Shown here piece by piece: positions 4,542-10,500 of a stretch of DNA of 12,379 nucleotides (its first letter is position 1; each line of letters begins with the position of its first letter). The notes below the pieces were generated by a model. The model was not told the DNA's origin. It ran no database searches and saw only the letters and a list, made by a program, of their open reading frames with translations. Source of the DNA: Candidatus Woesearchaeota archaeon (GTDB lineage Archaea > Nanobdellota > Nanobdellia > Woesearchaeales > JAHWIC01); assembly GCA_019322805.1 (NCBI GenBank), contig JAHWIC010000034.1:1-12379 (forward strand). The letters run 5' to 3'. The translations under genes and the position numbers were made by a program.

Positions 4542-5648
4542 ATGTTAGCAGAAGAAAGAAAATCAGATGAATTGATTGTTGGGGATGTTTGTAAGTTAGG
4601 GTTGGAAGACAAGGAGACTGTGAAAACAGAGGAACTTCCTAAAAAAGAATCTAAGAAGAAATCAAAAAAGAAAATGGATGAGAAAAAAGAGCCAGAAGTA
4701 AAAGAAGCAAAGAAAGAGCAATCAATAAGCGACTTGCCGGGTGTTGGTGCAGCTACAGCTGAAAAGCTTGCTGCAGTTGGCTATACTGATTTGATGTCAA
4801 TAGCAGTCGCAACTCCTGGAGAACTGATAGATGCTACTGGCATGAATGAATCAGCTGCAAAAAAAATCATTGCTGCAGCCAGAACATCTCTTGATATGGG
4901 CTTTGAGTCAGGCGAAGAGCTCTTGAAGAGAAGAGAGAATGTAATCAAGATAACAACAGGCAATAAAGGATTTGACGACCTGCTTGGCGGTGGTTTTGAG
5001 ACAGGCTCAATAGTGGAGTGTTTTGGTGAGTTTGGTTCTGGAAAGACTCAGGTTGGACATATCCTGGCTGTAAACTGCCAAAAGAATGATGATAGCGCGG
5101 TTGCAGTATATATCGATACAGAGAACACATTCAGGCCAGAAAGGATAAAACAACTTGCTCAAGGTGCAGGTGTTGACCCTGACAAAGCATTGAAGAGCAT
5201 AAGGGTTGCACGGGCTTATAACTCAGACCATCAAATGCTGCTTGCAGAAAAGATTGAAGACTTAATAAAGAAACAAGGCCTTAAGGTAAAGGTTGTTATT
5301 GTTGATTCATTGACAGCACACTTTAGGGCAGAGTTCATTGGCAGAGGCACCTTAGCGGAGAGACAGCAGAAACTAAACAGGCATATGCATGCTTTGCTGA
5401 AGCTTGCTGATACACATAACCTGTGTGTTTATGTAACAAACCAGGTTATGGCAAAGCCGGATATGTTCTTTGGTGACCCTACGCAGGCCATAGGCGGGCA
5501 CATAGTTGCTCATGCATCAACATTTAGGATCTATCTAAGGAAGGGAAAGAAAGGCAGCAGAGTAGCTAAGCTAATAGACAGTCCATCACAGCCTGATGGA
5601 GAAGTTGGCTTCTATGTAGACACAGAAGGATTAAAGGACATTAAATAA
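4542..5648 (+). CDS. radA: DNA repair and recombination protein RadA
   Basis: 368 residues from the ATG at 4542, chosen because AGGTGAT (4531-4537) sits five bases before it; the frame is open back to an ATG at 4449, but that would add 31 residues across the T-rich spacer with no ribosome site. Layout: acidic-then-lysine-rich N-terminal extension (about 1-60), helix-hairpin-helix domain (61-118, LPGVGAATAEKL), polymerisation segment (FESG, 121-124, as in some methanogen RadA), then the ATPase core with Walker A GEFGSGKTQ (162-170), catalytic E194 (DTENTF) and Walker B VVIVDS (251-256). The C-terminus IDSPSQPDGEVGFYVDTEG is characteristic. RadA forms ATP-dependent filaments on ssDNA and carries out strand exchange in homologous recombination. 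No intein is present. The K/E-rich extension makes it longer than typical archaeal RadA. Confidence 0.97.
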   Translation: MLAEERKSDELIVGDVCKLGLEDKETVKTEELPKKESKKKSKKKMDEKKEPEVKEAKKEQSISDLPGVGAATAEKLAAVGYTDLMSIAVATPGELIDATGMNESAAKKIIAAARTSLDMGFESGEELLKRRENVIKITTGNKGFDDLLGGGFETGSIVECFGEFGSGKTQVGHILAVNCQKNDDSAVAVYIDTENTFRPERIKQLAQGAGVDPDKALKSIRVARAYNSDHQMLLAEKIEDLIKKQGLKVKVVIVDSLTAHFRAEFIGRGTLAERQQKLNRHMHALLKLADTHNLCVYVTNQVMAKPDMFFGDPTQAIGGHIVAHASTFRIYLRKGKKGSRVAKLIDSPSQPDGEVGFYVDTEGLKDIK

Positions 5649-5673
5649 ATTTTTTATTTTATTTTTTTTATTA
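5647..5673 (+). terminator. T-rich transcription stop after radA
   Basis: Runs of six, four and eight T separated by single A residues start right at the radA stop codon. Such T-tracts are the normal archaeal intrinsic termination signal; no stem is needed. Confidence 0.55.
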
Positions 5674-5695
5674 TTAAAAATTATCAATAGAAATT

Positions 5696-5820
5696 AAATA
5701 AATCCGAAAATTCCTTTCAGAACTACTGTAAGGGAATTTTCATCCACTTATAGTTCTTAAGAAACAGGAGCAGATGATTTTTGCTTTATAGTAGACTTAA
5801 GGCAAAAATCGGATTTATTT
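5696..5820. ncRNA. Three-way-junction structured element (RNA gene or MITE)
   Basis: The outer stem joins AAATAAATCCGA (5696-5707) to TCGGATTTATTT (5809-5820), 12 perfect pairs. Inside are two hairpins. 5707-5740 has AAAATTCC paired with GGAATTTT, continued by TTTCAG with CTGTAAG (one bulge), loop AACTA. 5776-5810 has GATTTTTGC paired with GCAAAAATC, extended by four pairs including one G-U. A 35-base less structured arm (5741-5775) lies between them. The helices abut as in a multi-branched RNA. It has no ORF and I recognise no known family. It could be a small RNA, a radA 3' UTR structure, or a miniature transposon whose ends are the outer stem. No target duplication is visible. Confidence 0.5.
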
Positions 5821-5874
5821 TTCAACTAATGGTGATTTTTTCTAATGATACCTTTTATTGATTTTATCGTAATA

Positions 5875-5882
5875 TTTATAAA
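5875..5882 (+). promoter_or_regulatory. TATA box of the TRAM gene
   Basis: TTTATAAA predicts transcription from about 5905, giving a 60-base leader that starts with the hairpin at 5908-5940. A further copy of TCTAATGA, the motif forming that hairpin, lies upstream of the TATA box at 5841-5848. Confidence 0.55.
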
Positions 5883-5907
5883 GGAACTATGCTTTTCAGT
5901 ACATAAA

Positions 5908-5940
5908 TCATTAGAGAGAGTTAATAGCTATTTCTAATGA
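5908..5940 (+). promoter_or_regulatory. 5' leader hairpin of the TRAM gene
   Basis: TCATTAGA (5908-5915) pairs perfectly with TCTAATGA (5933-5940), and the loop contains the self-complementary AATAGCTATT (5922-5931). The Shine-Dalgarno (AGGTGAG, 5952-5958) lies just outside, 7 bases before the ATG. As the gene product is a small RNA-binding protein, autoregulation or a temperature-sensitive leader is plausible but unproven. Confidence 0.45.
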
Positions 5941-5965
5941 GTTTAATAGAAAGGTGAGATAGAAC

Positions 5966-6373
5966 ATGTACGGAGATAGAGGATTTAGACCGCGAGGTGG
6001 CGGAGGTTTCGCTCCAGTTAATGTTGGAGACGAACTAGATGTAAAGATAGAGGCGGTTGGAGAGAAGGGAGACGGCATAGCAAAGAAAGAAGGTTTTGTT
6101 TTGTTTGTGCCAAACACCAAGGAAGGAGACGAAGTGAGGATAAGAGTGACAAAGGTTCTACGTAAGGTAGGCTTTGCTGAAGTTGTTGGAGAAGCTCAAG
6201 GCACTCCTGAAAGCTCAGAGCCTGCAGAAGAAAAACCTGAGGAAGAAAGCGCTGAAGAAGCACCTGCAGAAGAAAAACCTGAGGAAGAAAGCGCTGAAGA
6301 GCAACCAGCTGAACCATCTGCTGAAGATACAGAAGATTTTGGTGAAGAGTTAGAAGAAAAGAAAGAAGAGTAA
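5966..6373 (+). CDS. TRAM-domain RNA-binding protein with acidic repeat tail
   Basis: 135 residues. The N-terminus is Gly/Arg-rich (GFRPRGGGGF). A single TRAM domain spans about 20-77, with the hallmark GEKGDGIAK (32-40), FVLFVPN (44-50) and GDEVRIRVTKV motifs. Stand-alone TRAM proteins are abundant in archaea and act as RNA-binding, cold-shock-protein-like chaperones. From about 80 the protein is an acidic, Glu/Pro/Ala-rich tail built partly from a 14-residue unit repeated twice (PAEEKPEEESAEE); such a tail is not needed for the fold and may tune RNA affinity or solubility. It has its own promoter, a hairpin leader and a Shine-Dalgarno, unlike the leaderless genes around it, and is followed by a T-rich stop. 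Confidence 0.9.
   Translation: MYGDRGFRPRGGGGFAPVNVGDELDVKIEAVGEKGDGIAKKEGFVLFVPNTKEGDEVRIRVTKVLRKVGFAEVVGEAQGTPESSEPAEEKPEEESAEEAPAEEKPEEESAEEQPAEPSAEDTEDFGEELEEKKEE
6221..6300 (+). repeat. 42-bp tandem repeat in the TRAM gene tail
   Basis: Bases 6221-6258 and 6263-6300 are identical over 38 positions, a 42-base (14-codon) period. Identity at synonymous positions indicates a recent in-frame duplication, and copy number may vary between strains. Confidence 0.85.
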
Positions 6374-6382
6374 ATTCGCTAA

Positions 6383-6404
6383 TTCTTTTTTATTTTATTT
6401 TTTT
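6383..6404 (+). terminator. T-rich stop after the TRAM gene
   Basis: A run of T with few interruptions (TTCTTTTTTATTTTATTTTTTT) begins 10 bases after the stop codon, as expected for archaeal intrinsic termination. Confidence 0.5.
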
Positions 6405-6413
6405 GAAGTTAGC

Positions 6414-6422
6414 TTTATATAT
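6414..6422 (+). promoter_or_regulatory. TATA box of thpR
   Basis: TTTATATAT is centred 26 bases before the ATG at 6444, so transcription should begin on the start codon itself and give a leaderless message. Confidence 0.6.
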
Positions 6423-6443
6423 TTAGAGCTATAGCTTTATTAT

Positions 6444-6965
6444 ATGAGATTATTTATTGCCCTGGACTTTGATGATCCAGTATATTTTCAGGATATACAG
6501 AAACAGATGCCTTCTGATACAGCTAAGTTAACCCTCACTAAAACTTTTCACTTGACCTTGAAGTTCTTGGGAGAAGTCCACGATAATAAAGTAAGTGAGC
6601 TTAAAGAAAGATTAAAACAAGTTAAGTTTGAGCCTATTTCTGCAGCAACAGACAAAATAGGTGTTTTTCCTGATGAAAACTACATAAGGGTTGTTTGGGT
6701 TGGATTAAAGGATGGAAACAAGGTTATTGAGCTTCAGCAAAGTATTGAAAAGGCACTCGAAGGCCTGTTTCCAAGGGATAACCGATTCCATCCACACATA
6801 ACCTTAGCTAGAGTTAAATTTGTTAAGGAAAAAGCTGTTTTTATTAAGAAAATCAAGGATATAAGGCTTGAAAGTAAAGAATTTTTGATTAATAGCTTTA
6901 AATTAGTAAAGAGTACTCTAACTCCAGAAGGGCCTGTTTATGAGGATTTAGCTTCTTTTTCCTAG
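6444..6965 (+). CDS. thpR: RNA 2',3'-cyclic phosphodiesterase ThpR (2H family)
   Basis: 173 residues, normal length. Both signature HxTx motifs are present: HLTL (36-39) and HITL (118-121), about 80 residues apart, in the usual contexts (FHLTLKFLGEV and RFHPHITLARV). The N-terminal MRLFIALDFD is the typical first strand. 2H enzymes of this group hydrolyse 2',3'-cyclic phosphates on RNA to 2'-phosphate and can perform reversible 2'-5' ligation in vitro; in archaea a link to tRNA splicing or RNA repair is assumed. The gene is leaderless and monocistronic between a T-rich stop upstream and about 250 non-coding bases downstream. Confidence 0.93.
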   Translation: MRLFIALDFDDPVYFQDIQKQMPSDTAKLTLTKTFHLTLKFLGEVHDNKVSELKERLKQVKFEPISAATDKIGVFPDENYIRVVWVGLKDGNKVIELQQSIEKALEGLFPRDNRFHPHITLARVKFVKEKAVFIKKIKDIRLESKEFLINSFKLVKSTLTPEGPVYEDLASFS

Positions 6966-7054
6966 TTATACATTAAGCGAACTTTTGATATTTTTGCATA
7001 AAATCGGCTATTTTTTTGCATACTCTGTGTTAGACAAAGCAAGACCCCTAAATA

Positions 7055-7079
7055 TTTAGAAAATCCATGGCTTTCTAAA
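7055..7079 (+). repeat. Inverted repeat in the thpR-AbrB spacer
   Basis: TTTAGAAA (7055-7062) and TTTCTAAA (7072-7079) are perfect inverted repeats with nine bases between. It may end thpR transcription or be a protein site. The upstream part of the spacer carries a direct repeat TTTTTGCATA (6991-7000 and 7013-7022), 22 bases apart. No gene is visible in 6966-7214. Confidence 0.35.
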
Positions 7080-7085
7080 AGCTTT

Positions 7086-7118
7086 GGTTTTGCTTCGCAA
7101 AACCGAAAAGTTTATATA
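7086..7118 (+). promoter_or_regulatory. Promoter of the AbrB-surface protein operon
   Basis: BRE AACCGAAAAG (7101-7110) followed by TTTATATA (7111-7118), nearly identical to the two promoters at 2284-2325. The BRE's left part is inside a perfect hairpin, GGTTTTGC (7086-7093) with GCAAAACC (7097-7104). Transcription is predicted from about 7140, leaving a leader of 75 to 96 bases that includes repeated AATAATATAG blocks (7160s and 7197-7207). Confidence 0.65.
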
Positions 7119-7121
7119 CTA

Positions 7122-7138
7122 ATTCTGATAATCAGAAT
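7122..7138. promoter_or_regulatory. Palindromic operator O1
   Basis: ATTCTGAT (7122-7129) and ATCAGAAT (7131-7138) form a perfect inverted repeat around one base, immediately after the TATA box and up to the predicted transcription start. A bound repressor would block initiation. The AbrB-like protein encoded next is the likely ligand. Confidence 0.62.
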
Positions 7139-7214
7139 AAAATATTGAAAATTGCATAATAATATAGGAAATCCACAATTAATATCAAAAATCAAACAAT
7201 AATATAGACAATCA

Positions 7215-7526
7215 GTGAAAAAATCTGAAAATCAGATGAAGCAATACCCAAAGATAGTCCAGATCGACAAGAGAGGACAAATAGTAATCCCAAAGGACAT
7301 AAGGGCAGAGCTAGATATAGATGAAGGGACTGGTTTCTGGGTTTATTCTATTGAGGATGAAGGTATTCTATTAAAGAAGGTTGAGGCAGAGCCATTAGAG
7401 AAACACGAAAAGATTCTTTCAAAACTTGAAGAAAAAGCTCCTAAACTAAAGATCAGGAAAGAAAATATTGCAAAAGCAGTGAAGAAGTACAAAAGGACAA
7501 AAAAAGGAAAACTTGATGTAATATGA
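7215..7526 (+). CDS. AbrB/SpoVT-family transcriptional regulator
   Basis: 103 residues from GTG at 7215, or 96 from ATG at 7236; the ATG seems at least as likely, since neither has a Shine-Dalgarno and the homologous part begins at residue 11. The swapped-hairpin DNA-binding domain is at about 13-57 (VQIDKRGQIVIPKDIRAELDI ... GFWVYSIEDEGILLKKVE), with the usual KRGQIVIPK core. A basic, helical C-terminal arm follows (LEKHEKILSKLEEK and KAVKKYKRTKKGK), longer than in antitoxins and probably for oligomerisation or DNA contact. Its stop overlaps the start of the giant surface protein gene (ATGA, 7523-7526), so the two are translationally coupled. A palindrome after the TATA box and a second copy at its own start suggest self-repression and control of the surface gene. 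Confidence 0.85.
   Translation: MKKSENQMKQYPKIVQIDKRGQIVIPKDIRAELDIDEGTGFWVYSIEDEGILLKKVEAEPLEKHEKILSKLEEKAPKLKIRKENIAKAVKKYKRTKKGKLDVI
7223..7237. promoter_or_regulatory. Palindromic operator O2 at the AbrB start
   Basis: ATCTGA (7223-7228) and TCAGAT (7232-7237) flank AAA. The inner 13 bases match those of O1 (TCTGATAATCAGA) except for one central base, and the centres are exactly 100 bases apart. The right arm overlaps the alternative ATG at 7236, so in RNA the hairpin could also mask that start codon. Confidence 0.58.
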
Positions 7527-10500
7527 TAGATGTAAAGGCTAAAGCAAAACCATTGTATTTCATTCTGGTAGCTTTAGTTCTAATATCATTGACAACAATA
7601 ATAGCTGGAACAACAAACACTGACAATTCAACTGAAACAATTCCTGAAACTTGGAGTTTCTTCACATTAGAAGATGAATTTATCCTTGGAGAACCAGTAG
7701 ATTTCTATATCCTTCCAAGCAACGCAGATTATTATATAACAATTACCAACCCAGATACAACAGTAATGAACATATCAGGATTAAGAACCTACCCCAAACA
7801 GATAGGTGTTTACGAATCATGCGCATCTATTACATATGAATCTGAAACTAGAGAGTTCAGTACAGTGTTTGCTGTGCTTGAAAACTCTTCAGGAGAGGTT
7901 CTGGGGGGGAAGGTGTATAATCAGGGTCAAGCCATTAAAGAAGAAAACAAACAACTTGGACAAAAACTTCAGGACGAGCCTGATTATGAAACACATTTCT
8001 TAAGCATCGAAAAGACAGCAGATTATCTATTTGTAACTTTCTATCACGATTATAACGGTATCCTCCCAGTACGGGTTGAAGGGGATGTGAATTACACACT
8101 TTCAAAAGAGTCAATAGATTATTTAGAGAATGCAACTTTGGTTGTAGGTTTGGTGGAAGAGATAATCCCAAAATTCAAGCTCCATGTTGGGCCGGAATCA
8201 GAGGTATTTGAGTTTGGGAAGAGTATACCAACAGTAGACATAGAGAATGGAAACTATACCTTAGAAGACAGGGATGATAGTAAACTGAATGTAGAGATAA
8301 CCAGCGATAACGAGAAAATAGATTTAGAAGGTATTGAAGATCAAAGTTTAATAATAGCAAATATAGAAAAGGTAGATGATGCAGAAATCACAACAAGCGT
8401 TGCAGCTGTTCAACCAATAGATATTGAACAAGCAACTATAACCTTAGAAAAGACAGGGGATGTAAACGCCATCTTGAGATGTGATGACGATAAACTTGAT
8501 TATGATACTATGCAGTGCAGTGAGTGGGTAAAAACAGATATTCCATTTACTGATAATGGGGATACAATAACATTTACAGTTGACCACTTTAGCGGCTATG
8601 CTGGTGGCTACATAACAATAATCAATGTGCAGAGCTACCCAATGGTTGGCGGCAATTGGACTGTCAGGTTTACGACAGATGGAACTGCTAATCTGACAAT
8701 AACAGCAATTGATGGAACAGGGTTTGGTGCCGATTTGGAGTTTTTGGAATTAAAATGCGGAGATATAATTTTGAACGCGGATTATGATGGTACCCGGATA
8801 TTTTATGAGGATTATCAATGTGATGAAGAAGGCTCTGAAACATCATTAGTGCTAACACCTGGAGAGCATCATTTGATGTTTGAGTTTGGCGATAGTGTTG
8901 GGTATGCGAATAATAGTGCAACCAATATTTACAATTTTGTTAAGCCAACTGTAGTTAATGTATCCGGCTCAGTTAATATAACTGTTTTCTGGTCAGAGCC
9001 AACAGAAAACATGACCTTGTTTATATGCAGATATAATGATTGTCTAGAATGTTACCAAGGACCTGATGGCACTCCCACACAAACAGACGGTTGTTTGTGT
9101 TGGAACTCAGAGCAACGTTATACTTCCTCCAATTGTACATATCAAACACAAGAAAATGATCCAAGCCAGGTATCATTCTGGATAAAACTTTACAATGCTT
9201 CTCAGTACGGACCATCCTCTGTTCCAGCAAACTATGGGAGTTCGCCAGAACCCAACACCACCGGATTCCAGGTAAACCACAGGCCAAATGCAACTAATAT
9301 AGTAATAACGCCATCATCAGCAAACAAGTCATCGACATTAAGCTGCGGTTATACATTTTATGACCAAGATGGAGATGCTGAATTAGCAGGTTCTGTGCAG
9401 TACAAATGGTGGGTAGGTGGTATAGATATTGGTGTGACCACAAGCACATTAAGTAACCAGTACTTTAACAAAACAAATGTGACCATATGCGGCGTAAAAG
9501 TAACAGATAATCATGGCTTCCCAGATGACAGACATGAAAACTCAAGTGGGGTAACAATACAGAATTCACCACCAACAAAACCAAGCATTACTATCGACCC
9601 GTCTGCTCCAAGTGTTGGCCAGGATGTATACTGTAATGTGACTACTAACAGCACTGATGCTGATAGTGATGCAGTTAATTATACCTATCGATGGATAAAT
9701 GGCAGCACCTTAGTTAGGACTTTTGGACCAACTGCCCAAATTTATGATATGCTAGGCAGCGGAAATACCTCTTATGGCGAAACATGGATATGCAATGTAA
9801 CCCCATTTGATGGAGAGGTTAGTGGAATTTCTAAGTCAGCTAACTTTACTATTGGGAATACCGCACCTGAGGCTAGAAATGTCACTATTAACTCAACAGA
9901 TAACTTAAACCGCACAAACGGAACATTAACTGGTGGCTGGGACTTTTATGATATTGATAGTGATTCAGAATCAGCTTATGAAACCAGGTGGTATGAAAAT
10001 AATACAGAGCAGGCTGGCTTTAGGAATCAGACTCAGATAAGTTCTGCTGATACGACCAAAGGTGAGAAATGGAGATTTAGTGTTAGAGTCTATGATGGAA
10101 TGGTTTGGAGTGCTTGGGTTAATTCAACTAATTTAACAATAGTTAATGCAATTCCTGAACATTCAACACCAATATTGAACACAACTCTTCCGGCTAATTC
10201 ATCAGCAGCAAACCTGACTTGTTATCCGCAAAGTGTTAGTGATAAAGATAATGATGATGTTAAGAATATCTTTAATTGGTATAAAGATAGTGTCTCTATT
10301 GCTGTTTTGAATATGCCGTTTGAAGGTGGAAGTAACTCAACATGGACAAAGGATTATTCTGGGCATAATAATGGAACTGTTGTTGGAGCAAACTGGTCAT
10401 CAAGTGCAGGCTATGATGGTAAGGGCGCGTACGAGTTTGATGGTGCGGATGATCATATTAATCTTACTCTTACAAACCTAACTACATTTACCTATTCTGC

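Noticed and set aside
7140..7213. AATAATATAG-type repeats as a CRISPR array or origin iterons
   Set aside because: Only two loose copies, no regular spacers and no cas or replication initiator gene nearby.
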